Source of the DNA: Natronosalvus caseinilyticus
GTDB lineage: Archaea > Halobacteriota > Halobacteria > Halobacteriales > Natrialbaceae
Length of the DNA stretch: 64,000 nucleotides
Direction: 5' to 3'
Assembly: GCF_017357105.1 (NCBI RefSeq)
Contig: NZ_CP071596.1
Span: 930,001 to 994,000 of the forward strand
Below, piece after piece: positions 43,472 to 51,242 of the stretch. Within the stretch, counting starts at the first letter, position 1, and the number at the start of each line of letters is the position of its first letter. The translations under genes and the position numbers were made by a program. The notes under the pieces were generated by a model. It saw only the letters and a list, made by a program, of their open reading frames with translations, was not told the origin of the DNA and did not search any database.

Positions 43472-44267
43472 CGGAGAACCGATGTTCGGCTACTTATCAA
43501 ATTCATCAATTAAATTATTGGAAAGAGTGTTCTAACGCCATTCATTGACGATATTTGTGAAAAGCAGGCGGCATGCTGAATATATCCTGTATCGATCACG
43601 GCGTTTCTGACAGAAGCCGAGCAATTCGTACTGCCCGTGCTGAATACATAGTTCGAATGTGATATGTGCTGAAGGTCGATCTGTGAAGAGTGGCGAGGTC
43701 AGTGTAGGTGATCACAGGAACGCGCTTGATATCTAATAACCAGAGATATATCGGAAAGTTGGAAAAAGGCATTTGTCTGTTCGGATTGTCGGGGATAATA
43801 CGGCAGGGTGTGCCTCTGACACCGACATTCCTGCCGTTTTAGCAGTACTGCTCTAACTATAAGACTATACTCAATAAGATCTCTACCGAGCTATTGATTC
43901 ATTAGTTCATCGTGCAACAAACTCGATCAGCGTGCTGAACTCATCCTCTATATTCAGCAGACCTAATCTCTCAACTACTATATAGAAATGAATCATAACT
44001 ATGGGTTGCGTTGTTAATCTCTATGAGAAATCACTGCAAGCCTCACACACCACTTTGGCCTCTCGTAGCTCCCCACATTCGGGGCTCAGCCTCTGGGAGG
44101 GAGTCCCAGTATCGACTTCCAGATCGAGATCAATTCCCCTCACTACCGGTTTGAAACTCCACGAACACCCTCCATGAGAGAGCATTTTCGGGTTGAAACC
44201 GTCGACATGGACAAACGACCCTATTCTAAAGCATGACGAATAGGCCGATCCCTAACTGGGGCGAATC
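43472..44267. other. AT-rich region with transposon-end remnants
   Basis: No gene is seen. The sequences gtgctgaatacatag (43637) and ctatattcagc (43948-43958) form imperfect inverted ends about 320 bases apart. They match the ends of the element at 49829-50504, so this is a decayed relative of it. Confidence 0.5.
43637..43958. mobile_element. Degenerate MITE-like remnant
   Basis: The left motif gtgctgaatacatagttcga and right motif catcctctatattcagca are shared, in the same arrangement, with the 676-bp element further right. No open frame remains between them. Confidence 0.45.
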
Positions 44268-44525
44268 TCACCGTCCATATATGATCGCTCCTGGCGACTC
44301 CAGATCGATTCCACCAGCGGTCCATGCCTCGAGCCGCGTTTGGCGCGTCTCTTCGAGGACGGGGTCGACGTGGCGCCACCGCGCCCGGCAGCGGAGCCCG
44401 CAGAACTCGCGGAGCCGATCATTCGCGGCGCCGAACCCGAGCGACTCCCGGGCACGGGCGATCTCGTCCTCGGGGACCAGCGAAAGTGCCCGCCCGCAAG
44501 CGAAACACGTCGACGACGCCGTCAT
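44268..44525 (-). CDS. Zinc-finger protein C, cassette copy 1
   Basis: An 85-residue protein from ATG 44525. It has CFACGRAL and FCGLRCRARWRHVDP, a C-x2-C...C-x3-C zinc site, closely matching the 85-residue protein at 51976-52233. Its ATG overlaps the previous gene's TGA (ATGA), so it is the third gene of a coupled operon. A fourth start (ATGGAC) overlapping its stop leads only to an eight-codon frame, suggesting a lost fourth gene. Confidence 0.8.
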   Translation of the reverse strand: MTASSTCFACGRALSLVPEDEIARARESLGFGAANDRLREFCGLRCRARWRHVDPVLEETRQTRLEAWTAGGIDLESPGAIIYGR

Positions 44526-44740
44526 GAGCGCGTCACCCCTGGGGTATTACCCTCGAAGATGGGTCCCTGGAATACCTCAACACCGTCAGATCGGCGATTG
44601 CGCACCAGATGACCGCCTTCGCGGCAGGCGTCACATCGAAAGTGCTCGAGCACTCGGTCGGCGTCGAGGCCGTCCGCGCGGACGAACCGAACGGCGCCGC
44701 CGCATGCCGCGCACGCTCGTAGAGTGGTTGCGTCTTTCAT
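44522..44740 (-). CDS. Zinc-finger protein B, cassette copy 1
   Basis: A 72-residue protein from ATG 44740, whose A is the last base of the preceding stop (TGATG). CAACGGAVRFVRADG and FRCDACREGGHLVR give two CxxC knuckles, a zinc-ribbon-like site. It is about 75 percent identical by eye to the protein at 51764-51979. Function is unknown; translational coupling implies equal amounts with its neighbours. Confidence 0.8.
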   Translation of the reverse strand: MKDATTLRACAACGGAVRFVRADGLDADRVLEHFRCDACREGGHLVRNRRSDGVEVFQGPIFEGNTPGVTRS

Positions 44741-45261
44741 CACGCCCACCCGCTGCGCCGTTCGAGCGCGCGCTCGCGTCGAGCGTCGAGCACGGCCTCG
44801 TGCTCGATCTCGAGTCGGGCGTCGGCGGCCTCCGCCTCGTCGATCGCAGGCGTCATCCGCTCGAGGTCGCAGGCCGCCCGGCGCTGGGCGGCCGTCACGG
44901 GCGCGCCATCGACGTGCTGGCCATGCTGGGGGCAGACGTCGTCTTCAAGGCCCTCGGGGACGGGGAGGCGCCCCGTCGCCGTGAGCGCGGCGTAGAAGTG
45001 CTTGCACCCGCGGTCGGCACCGAGGCAGTCGTTCTGCGCGTCGGGGCAGTCACATCGGTCGTCGGGCTCGTCGGCCAGGACGTCCACCCGGTACTCCCGG
45101 CCGCTCGCGGAGACGACGCGGTACTCACCGTCCTCGAGGTCCGGGTAGACCGGGCGTCCCAGCACCGACATCTCCTGGGTGACTCCGCGGTAGCGGCGAG
45201 CAGTGATCGCGTGGTCAGCAGCCTTTTCGTGGTCAGCGGCGTAGGTGGTAGTGGTCGTCAT
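44740..45261 (-). CDS. SWIM zinc-finger protein, cassette copy 1
   Basis: A 173-residue protein (MTTTTTYAADHEKAADHAIT). The SWIM motif CxCx(n)CxH is present as DRCDCPDA and GCKHFYAA. SWIM domains bind DNA or protein, and occur in Rad51 partners and MuDR-type proteins. A Shine-Dalgarno ggtga precedes ATG 45261. An in-frame leaderless start at ATG 45351 would add MNEDGRSPRGAGTPGRWNAR and ten more residues. It faces its regulator at 45464 across three operator-like palindromes. Confidence 0.8.
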   Translation of the reverse strand: MTTTTTYAADHEKAADHAITARRYRGVTQEMSVLGRPVYPDLEDGEYRVVSASGREYRVDVLADEPDDRCDCPDAQNDCLGADRGCKHFYAALTATGRLPVPEGLEDDVCPQHGQHVDGAPVTAAQRRAACDLERMTPAIDEAEAADARLEIEHEAVLDARRERALERRSGWA

Positions 45262-45333
45262 TGACTTCACCTGGATTCGGACGACCGATCCCCGGGCGTT
45301 CCAGCGCCCGGGTGTTCCAGCACCCCGAGGGGA
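45253..45333 (-). promoter_or_regulatory. 81-nt leader identical in both cassettes
   Basis: The sequence is identical, base for base, with 51162-51242. It contains two adjacent hairpins with the same CTGGAA loop and a third before the Shine-Dalgarno sequence. The flanking coding DNA of the two copies has diverged. Confidence 0.75.
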
Positions 45334-45350
45334 TCGGCCATCCTCATTCA

Positions 45351-45462
45351 TACCCACGTGGGCAATAACCATAAAGGGCGTTCTCTAATCGCCAGACAGT
45401 GTGGATATCTTACCTACGTGGGTAGCTATTTACCGTGAGAGACTGCACTACCTACGAGGGCA
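45351..45462. promoter_or_regulatory. Three palindromic operators, TACCYACGTGGGYA type
   Basis: Sites are tacccacgtgggca (45351-45364), tacctacgtgggta (45411-45424) and tacctacgagggca (45449-45462). The outer two touch the possible leaderless ATG of the SWIM frame and the ATG of the regulator. A TATA-like ctttatgg (reverse strand, near 45372-45379) precedes the cassette. Autoregulation by the protein encoded at 45464 is inferred. Confidence 0.7.
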
Positions 45463-45463
45463 A

Positions 45464-45757
45464 ATGACTAACACTGCAGTAGTCGAAGTGGAGAGTATGC
45501 CAGGACGGATCGAGGAGACGACGCCCGAGGACGTCCTCGAGGTGTTTCGGTTGCGAAGCGACGCGGCCGAGCCGCTCATCGCCACGGAGATTGCAGAATC
45601 GCTCGAGTGCTCGCGGCGGACGGCGCTCAACAAACTCAACGAACTCGCGGCGGACGGCCACCTCCAGAGCAAGCAGGTTGGAGGCCGCTCGAAGGTCTTC
45701 TGGCAGCCAATCGACAGTGAGGAGGCCGACACCCATCGAGATTCCTCCGAATCCTGA
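45464..45757 (+). CDS. Winged-helix regulator of cassette copy 1
   Basis: A 97-residue protein. The HTH is IATEIAESLECSRRTALNKL, followed by a wing (QSKQVGGRSKVFW). It is divergent from the SWIM operon, and its start abuts the third operator. It has the same overall design as the regulator at 50760-51017, but the recognition helices differ, as do the operators. ATG 45497 is an alternative start. Confidence 0.8.
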   Translation: MTNTAVVEVESMPGRIEETTPEDVLEVFRLRSDAAEPLIATEIAESLECSRRTALNKLNELAADGHLQSKQVGGRSKVFWQPIDSEEADTHRDSSES

Positions 45758-45953
45758 CCGCAGTCGGCCAACCAGAGCGACGTCAACCCGCTTAGCGCGA
45801 CGACCACGAAAGGGGCTCACTGGACTCGTGGAGTTGGCGAGACGAAGACGGTCAATCACATGGCCAGAATTACCCCGTGGGCCAAGAGACTCTCCGGCCT
45901 ATAAATCCGCACCCCCTTGTTAATAAGTCCCATCGTGGTGTAATGGATGCAAT

Positions 45954-47006
45954 ATGACCATCGAGGTTGTCAAGACGGATAAACAAGAAGAATGGGACTC
46001 ATATGTCACCCAAGCATCTCATGCGACGCCTTTTCACCAGTACGCGGCTCTTGATCTGTTTGCTGACCACACTAATACCGACCTTCATCTCCTGATCGGC
46101 TACAAGGGACAAGAACCCGTGGAGCTGCTTCCGCTTTTCGAGACGAGGCGAGGGCCTTTTAACAAGATACACTCTCCACCCGACGCGGCAGAAATCGCGC
46201 ATCTCGGCCCGGTGCGACTACACTCGAACGGTGTGAAACAGCGGAAGACCGAGAAAGACCACCGACGGTTCGTTAACGCCTGTTGGGAGTGGATCGAAAC
46301 CTCGATTGAGCCCGATTTTGTGTCGTTGTGGAGCAGTGATCGGTACACCGACGTCCGACCCTACCTTTGGAATGATTTTGAAGCCTCGCCCAGATACATC
46401 TACATCATCGAACTTGGCAGCGGTGTCGAAGCACTCTTCAGTGAGTTGACTAAGGAGACGCGGCGACGAATCCGGAATACCGATGAGCAAGCCTACGAGA
46501 TCGTTGAAGGAGATCTCGACACTACTCAACTGATCGTTCGACAACTCCAGAACCGCCACGAAGAACAGGGGATGAGCTACGGCCTCACCCCCGAGTTGAT
46601 GGCGGAACTCCACGCTCGACTTCCCGAGGAGCAACTGCATCCTTACTGCCTCTGCATTGATGAAAAAATGGTGAGTGGGTTGCTGGCGTTGGAGTTCGGC
46701 GACACGATGCACGTCTGGATCGGCGGCGTGAAAACTGATGTCGATCTCCCAGTGAATGAACTCCTCTACTGGCACGTCATCGAACAGGCCGCGGCGAAAG
46801 ACCTCGATCGTGTAGACCTAACGACGGCAATGATTCCCAGTCTGGCAGACTACAAATCCAAGTTTGGTCCTGAACCTCGAGTCATGTTCGAATTGCGATG
46901 GGAGTCGCAGATCTGGCAGGCGACCAAGTTCGGTTATCGACGCCTTCCAAAGAGAAGCCACGAACTCATTCAATCTTTCTTATCTCGAATACAACATTAC
47001 AATTAA
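45954..47006 (+). CDS. FemAB/BioF2-like GNAT acyltransferase
   Basis: A 350-residue protein of two tandem GNAT-like halves: HATPFHQYAALDLFADH early, then LFSELTKETRRRIRNT and CLCIDEKMVSGLLALEFGDT later, ending ADYKSKFGPEP. This fits haloarchaeal FemAB-like proteins, usually linked to surface polysaccharide or amino-acyl transfer. Its GC content is lower than the backbone's and it has no glycan neighbours, so it looks like carried cargo. AT-rich promoter sequence (cttgttaataag) precedes ATG 45954. Confidence 0.8.
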   Translation: MTIEVVKTDKQEEWDSYVTQASHATPFHQYAALDLFADHTNTDLHLLIGYKGQEPVELLPLFETRRGPFNKIHSPPDAAEIAHLGPVRLHSNGVKQRKTEKDHRRFVNACWEWIETSIEPDFVSLWSSDRYTDVRPYLWNDFEASPRYIYIIELGSGVEALFSELTKETRRRIRNTDEQAYEIVEGDLDTTQLIVRQLQNRHEEQGMSYGLTPELMAELHARLPEEQLHPYCLCIDEKMVSGLLALEFGDTMHVWIGGVKTDVDLPVNELLYWHVIEQAAAKDLDRVDLTTAMIPSLADYKSKFGPEPRVMFELRWESQIWQATKFGYRRLPKRSHELIQSFLSRIQHYN

Positions 47007-47451
47007 AGGGTGTAGAATTCACTGGAGAACTTCGCACTTCACTGGATGGGGCCGAGCTGGTCCTCATTAGTCATCTCGCTCAAGTGAACGTATGCCCATA
47101 GTTTCGGTGGACCTCAGAAGACTGTATAATTCCCGGCCACATTCGTCGTGGTCTATTCGACAGCACGGCCGCCTCTGGTTCGACCACTTAAGCCCTGCGA
47201 GGACGAGGTGCCGTGTAAGCCAGTGACTTGAGGGTTCAGATACGTCAAACGGTAGGCAGCGGCCACCCAGGTGGAGATGGCCGTCTTCTGATGGTGTTAT
47301 CCGCCGGATGCTGACACCTACCGCTGGTCTGTCTCCCTGAGGATTTTAGACCAATTCAACCAGTGGTAACCAGTGACAAGGTTGTTGGCCTGTCGTATGC
47401 ATGCACCAATCGCCGACGTGTTAGGGCCTCGATTTCAGTGCATAGAATCAG
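47007..47451. other. Gene-free stretch
   Basis: No coding frame of likely composition and no strong repeat is seen. It may hold decayed sequence. Confidence 0.4.
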
Positions 47452-47622
47452 TTACTCGGCGTCGTCCTTTCGCATCCGGGATTGGCGATAGACAGTATCT
47501 TCGAAACCATCGTCGTATCCGTTCGCGTAGCCCCAGCGGTATCCGTGATAGAGCGCGGCGAATATCCCGGCGACGGCTTTCCCCGGCCGCGTCGAACCAC
47601 CGGTAATACCCGTCTTGGCCAA
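47452..47622 (-). CDS. Small Gly/aromatic-periodic protein
   Basis: A 56-residue frame from TTG 47622 to TAA 47452. It encodes LAKTGITGGSTRPGKAVAGI and then FAALYHGYRWGYANGYDDGF with a basic tail. A G-aromatic pair repeats every four residues, which would line one face of a helix. A reverse-strand TATA (ttataaac) lies upstream. The start codon is uncertain and no family is recognised. Confidence 0.4.
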   Translation of the reverse strand: MAKTGITGGSTRPGKAVAGIFAALYHGYRWGYANGYDDGFEDTVYRQSRMRKDDAE

Positions 47623-47724
47623 AACGTTTATAAGAAAGACTTATGTCCGCCCGGCTATAAGAAGGGGAAAGTCCCTTATGCAGTCGCCCGCTTCCCTCCT
47701 ATCAGCTCTCCCGGAGGACCGCCG

Positions 47725-48165
47725 ATGACCCAGGCGGCCTCCGAGGTTGCGTCGGATAGCACCCAGCCCGATTACAGCGCCCTCAAAATCCCCAGCAAGC
47801 CCCTCGAGGAGTACCATTACACCGAGCGACGGGCCTACCTCGCGGCGGAGATTGCAACCGCAGGCCACCCCGACCTCGTCTCCCGGACCGAGATGGCCGA
47901 GCGGTTCGGCGTTTCACACCAGCAAATCTCGAAAGACATCGACCGGATCGCCTCGAGCGTCGTCGAGCGCGGCCGTGATCGTGACCGCCGCGCCCTCGAG
48001 TGCGAGACGGTGGTCCGCAAGTCGATCAAAGGACTGCTCGAGGACGAAAACTGGGCGAAGGCGGCCCGCCTGGCCCTGGATTACGAGGAGTGGCTCGTCG
48101 AGTTCTACGACCTCGAGGACATTGAGGCCCGCCTGGAGGCGCTCGAGGACGGTGGTGACCGATGA
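47725..48165 (+). CDS. HTH-domain protein of the element
   Basis: A 146-residue protein from ATG 47725 with Shine-Dalgarno ggagg. The HTH is SRTEMAERFGVSHQQISKDI, followed by charged helices. It resembles small DNA-binding proteins of haloarchaeal plasmids and proviruses. First gene of a three-gene overlapping operon. The upstream region carries TATA-like elements on both strands (cgtttataag, ggctataag), giving divergent promoters with the gene at 47452-47622. Confidence 0.75.
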   Translation: MTQAASEVASDSTQPDYSALKIPSKPLEEYHYTERRAYLAAEIATAGHPDLVSRTEMAERFGVSHQQISKDIDRIASSVVERGRDRDRRALECETVVRKSIKGLLEDENWAKAARLALDYEEWLVEFYDLEDIEARLEALEDGGDR

Positions 48166-48461
48166 CGCGCCGCCGGTCCTGGGACGACTTCGAGGAGCGC
48201 CTCGAGCAGATCGAGGACGACGCGAACACGGACGGTGACGTCGAGTCCGGCCTCGTGGTGACGATCGAGTCCTGGGCCGTGGACGAGGACGGTGAGCCCA
48301 TCGGCCGTATGGCCCGCCAGCGGACGACGGCGACCGGGGAGCGTGACATCCAGTGGTACGACCCGGAGACGGGTGACCCGATCGAGCCCGGCGAGTTGCT
48401 CGACTTGGAGGACACCGAGGCCGACCCCGACGTCGACGCCGATCCCCGAGGTGAGCGATGA
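48162..48461 (+). CDS. Acidic hypothetical protein, second in HTH operon
   Basis: A 99-residue protein; its ATG overlaps the upstream TGA (ATGA). The sequence RRRSWDDFEERLEQIEDD is followed by a beta-rich part (GLVVTIESWAVDEDGEPIG, IQWYDPETGDPIEPGE) and an Asp/Glu tail. No domain is recognised. Confidence 0.72.
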   Translation: MTRRRSWDDFEERLEQIEDDANTDGDVESGLVVTIESWAVDEDGEPIGRMARQRTTATGERDIQWYDPETGDPIEPGELLDLEDTEADPDVDADPRGER

Positions 48462-48565
48462 GCCCTGACTCTACCCCAAACGCCGACGCTGACGCTGACC
48501 CTGGCCCAAAGGTCGACCTGAACGCCCGCCACGAGCACGCCCTCGAACACCGCGATTCGGCGTGA
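48458..48565 (+). CDS. 35-residue peptide, third in HTH operon
   Basis: ATG 48458 overlaps the upstream TGA. The peptide MSPDSTPNADADADPGPKVD continues LNARHEHALEHRDSA. It is supported by the overlap and haloarchaeal codon use. The NADADADP stretch copies the Asp/Ala style of the previous gene's tail. Confidence 0.55.
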   Translation: MSPDSTPNADADADPGPKVDLNARHEHALEHRDSA

Positions 48566-48724
48566 TGCCGACCGGGGCGACGACGCCGGCCCCGGCGCCG
48601 ATCCCCACGCCGGCACGTCCGTGCCAGTCACGTTATATCAAAAGGAGATATTCTAACAGAACTGTTGAAAAAAACACACAAGAAATCCGAACATTCATAT
48701 TGAATTATTGAGTCAGTCCAGTAG

Positions 48725-49258
48725 ATGGCAGTAACACAACAACAAGAACAAGTATCTGAACAACAGTCCGGGGCTGAACAGCGGGTACAGGAGTATATGT
48801 TAAATAGCGAGGAAATAACCTACTCTCTCCGATTTCGGCCGAGAGGAGTTATCAATTGGTTTGAATCATTACTGGGGTACGGCGTTACCTATTGGTTTAT
48901 CACTAACGAGAGGGTGATAGAGACGACTAAAGAAAGCGGTGGATTCACGTTTCGAGACGTGCCACACGGTAAAATTAGCTCTATTGAGTATGGCAGGAAG
49001 CTGTCGCTTGTGACAATTGCTCTTGGGGCTCTTCTCGGCTTCACTGGACTGCTAACCCTAAGTTCGGCTGATGCTATTGGCGGACTTCTTCTCATCGTCG
49101 GGCTTGGTTTAATCGGCTACGCGTACTTCTGGCGCCAACAGGTGTTAGCGATCAAGGCGTCCGGCGGCGTGAGTATGGTGTTAAACATCTCAAAAGGTGA
49201 TCAGATTGATAAATTCATCTGGTATCTCCACGCTGAACGTAGCAAGCATACGGATTAG
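48725..49258 (+). CDS. Membrane protein with bacterial PH-like domain
   Basis: A 177-residue protein. An N-terminal Gln-rich start (MAVTQQQEQVSEQQSG) leads to a PH-like core (SLRFRPRGVIN, YWFITNERVIETT, DVPHGKISSIEYGRK), then two helices (LVTIALGALLGFTGLLTL, GGLLLIVGLGLIGYAYFW), then a return strand (VLAIKASGGVSMVL). The pattern matches bPH_2/YdbT-like proteins. It is lower in GC and AT-flanked, so probably recently acquired cargo. Confidence 0.7.
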   Translation: MAVTQQQEQVSEQQSGAEQRVQEYMLNSEEITYSLRFRPRGVINWFESLLGYGVTYWFITNERVIETTKESGGFTFRDVPHGKISSIEYGRKLSLVTIALGALLGFTGLLTLSSADAIGGLLLIVGLGLIGYAYFWRQQVLAIKASGGVSMVLNISKGDQIDKFIWYLHAERSKHTD

Positions 49259-49281
49259 CCGTTAGAGAGTAAGTCAGATAG

Positions 49282-49591
49282 GCCCTTATTGAGTACGCTT
49301 ACGACCACGCGGATGCCGAGTCCGGCCGGATCTGGGCGCTCGACGACGAGCTGGCCACCAGCACCCTGCAGTCGCGCTGAGATCGACCTCGGCCTTCCTC
49401 CACCGGACGCCTGAGACGCCGCTCTCGAGCCCGCCGTCGGACGGTGAGGCCGGCCCTCCGCACCGGAGTCGCTCGCCGAGGTGTTCGACGTGATCGATGC
49501 GGACACCCGTGAGCAGGCCGCGGACATCCTCGGCGTCGACCAAGACGTCCTCGAGGCCGAGGCCGACGGCGTTGAACTCATCCGGTTCTGA
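49282..49591 (+). pseudogene. Decayed coding fragments
   Basis: Two short frames with clear haloarchaeal composition remain. One ends at TGA 49378-49380 (ALIEYAYDHADAESGRIWAL then DDELATSTLQSR). The other ends at TGA 49589-49591 (ESLAEVFDVIDADTREQAAD then ILGVDQDVLEAEADGVELIRF). Neither has a start, and stops and frame changes separate them. Confidence 0.5.
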
Positions 49592-49828
49592 GCCCCACCA
49601 CTCGGCGGGACTCCCACCGCGGATTAGATTTCTTATCTCGAACGCCGTACCCACGAGTTGAATCTCCCGATTTCACGCTCGAGCGGGGCGCTGGACACCG
49701 GTTTTCGAGGCGCGATCCTGGGGTTCGACCCGGGAAAACGGGGTTCCACCGTCGCTCGACCCCGGTTTCTGGACGTCCGTCGGCCCGCCCGCTCGAAAAG
49801 TGGACGGTGGAAACGTATATTAGGCTTT
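49592..49828. other. Stretch without a gene
   Basis: GC-rich sequence with no supported frame, directly left of the MITE-like element. Confidence 0.35.
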
Positions 49829-50504
49829 GTTGAAACCCTCATACTGTTACAGATTTTAGTAGCCGTGCTGAATACACAGCGCGAATGTGCCACGGGCTGA
49901 GGAGAGATCAACGCAGAAGATTGAACGCTCAATACAGATGGTTCATGCACCGCTATCGCTTTCGAACCACACCCACTTCACAAAGTAAACGGAAACGACC
50001 GCAATATGTGGAAAAGTTCCGATTATCATTGCTATTAATAGCAAAGGCGGGTAGAAGAATAACCCGGGTGGTAGACCATCATCATATTTATTGAGTATAT
50101 CAAAGGCGACAGCTGGGATGGCGAAGATTGTTGCTGGAAATAAAAACAGTACACCGAACGTTTCTAGCGCCCATACTGGAGCAGCTGTGAAATAAGCCAG
50201 AAACGTGAGCAAAGCAGCACTGCCACCAGATAGTGCCGGTAGATACCACCACTTGTCAGTCTTAGCAGCAAAGGTCTCGAGAGAGTGGAGGACCGTTCCT
50301 GATGAGTCAATCTGGGAAACCATATTATGAGATGACGGCCATTTAATTTAAATTAATTGATTTTATTCGTGGGATTGGTGCTATGTTCGCAGCCGTATGT
50401 ATCGGTTGGTTCCATACTTGGTGAGTGAAATAAACAACGCGACCGTGCTGCATCCATCCTCTATATTCAGCACAGAACATTTATCAGTTTCTGAGGATTT
50501 CAAC
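49829..50504. mobile_element. 676-bp MITE-like element carrying a membrane-protein gene
   Basis: The terminal inverted repeats begin gttgaaaccctca (49829-49841) and end tgaggatttcaac (50492-50504), and continue imperfectly through gtgctgaata. Motifs at both ends recur at 43637-43958. There is no transposase. Inside is a 126-residue membrane protein on the minus strand. No obvious target duplication is visible. Confidence 0.6.
49943..50323 (-). CDS. Four-helix membrane protein inside the MITE-like element
   Basis: A 126-residue protein from ATG 50323 (MVSQIDSSGTVLHSLE). Hydrophobic segments include WWYLPALSGGSAALLTFLAY, LETFGVLFLFPATIFAIPAV and YPPLLLIAMIIGTFPHIAVV. No family is recognised. 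It fills most of the element, so it may be the passenger of a non-autonomous transposon. Confidence 0.6.
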   Translation of the reverse strand: MVSQIDSSGTVLHSLETFAAKTDKWWYLPALSGGSAALLTFLAYFTAAPVWALETFGVLFLFPATIFAIPAVAFDILNKYDDGLPPGLFFYPPLLLIAMIIGTFPHIAVVSVYFVKWVWFESDSGA

Positions 50505-50523
50505 CCGCGGCGTCTTCTGGACG

Positions 50524-50730
50524 TCATCGGCTTCGAGCGATTTCCTCCTTGGGGGTGACGGTCGACGGGAACTCGTCGCCGACGTCTTCCAAGCCCCCTA
50601 CGGTCGCCCCCTGGCGCCTCGCCCCCGCCCAGAGGTTTGTGGGGTCGGGTTCGGCGCCGGTGTCACCAGCGGCCTCCTGGGGACTCTGAGAGGACTCGTC
50701 GACGGCCGGTCCGTCGACGTGGGTGGGTAT
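50524..50730 (-). pseudogene. Truncated gene fragment next to the regulator
   Basis: The minus-strand frame GRHIPTHVDGPAVDESSQSP continues through NLWAGARRQGATVGGLEDVG to TGA at 50524. It has good coding composition but no start. The MITE-like element lies just beyond its end. It may be the relic of a gene once following the regulator at 50760. Confidence 0.45.
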
Positions 50731-50759
50731 GTGACGCCCTGGCGATTACCCGGGGCGTC

Positions 50760-51017
50760 CTACTGGCCCTCAAGCAGCCATAGGCGGGCGTTCCCCACCT
50801 TCCGACTCGAGACGTGGCCGGCGTCTTCGAGGGCGACCAGACGCTTGTACGCGAGTTCGTAGCTACAGCCAACGCGGTCAGTGACGTCCTGGGTGCCGGC
50901 CATGCCCCCCTCGACGTCGAGTGCTTCGAGGAAGTCGGCGTCGGCGTAGGTCGTCCGGTATCGTCCGCTCTCGTCGTCGCGATCGGCATCGGGCATGGGT
51001 GCGGGGTTCGCGTCCAT
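50760..51017 (-). CDS. Winged-helix regulator of cassette copy 2
   Basis: An 85-residue protein from ATG 51017. The HTH is TQDVTDRVGCSYELAYKRL and the wing VSSRKVGNARLWLLEGQ. It is divergent from the SWIM operon of copy 2. Its ATG is flush with operator 1 (51018). The same fold and position as the regulator at 45464, with different recognition-helix residues. Confidence 0.8.
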   Translation of the reverse strand: MDANPAPMPDADRDDESGRYRTTYADADFLEALDVEGGMAGTQDVTDRVGCSYELAYKRLVALEDAGHVSSRKVGNARLWLLEGQ

Positions 51018-51143
51018 TACAGTTAGCTGTATGGGGTGTGGGATATTAGCCTTTCCAGGTAGCTTTCAAGGTCCTTTACAGTAGCCTGTATTTGATAGTC
51101 TTGCCCACCATGAAAGCCCTTTAAGCCATTACAGGTAAAAGTA
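51018..51143. promoter_or_regulatory. Three palindromic operators, TACAG-N4-CTGTA type
   Basis: Sites are tacagttagctgta (51018-51031), tacagtagcctgta (51077-51090) and the weaker tacaggtaaaagta (51130-51143). The outer two abut the regulator ATG (51017) and the possible leaderless ATG of the SWIM frame (51144). A cctttaagcc TATA-like box at 51116-51125 lies about 25 bases before that ATG. Confidence 0.72.
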
Positions 51144-51161
51144 ATGGATGAGGACGGCCGG

Positions 51162-51242
51162 TCCCCTCGGGGTGCTGGAACACCCGGGCGCTGGAACGCC
51201 CGGGGATCGGTCGTCCGAATCCAGGTGAAGTCAATGACGACC
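51162..51242 (+). promoter_or_regulatory. 81-nt leader with twin hairpins, identical to copy 1
   Basis: Hairpin A GGGTG-CTGGAA-CACCC (51170-51185) and hairpin B GGGCG-CTGGAA-CGCCC (51186-51201) are adjacent and share their loop. One stem pair differs in a compensatory way (T-A versus C-G). Hairpin C (51204-51222) follows, then aggtga and ATG 51234. Confidence 0.72.

Noticed and set aside
43335-43535. 66-codon frame overlapping the zinc peptide
   Set aside because: The alternative frame gives two CxxC motifs with a clean start and stop. The 66-codon frame has no structure.
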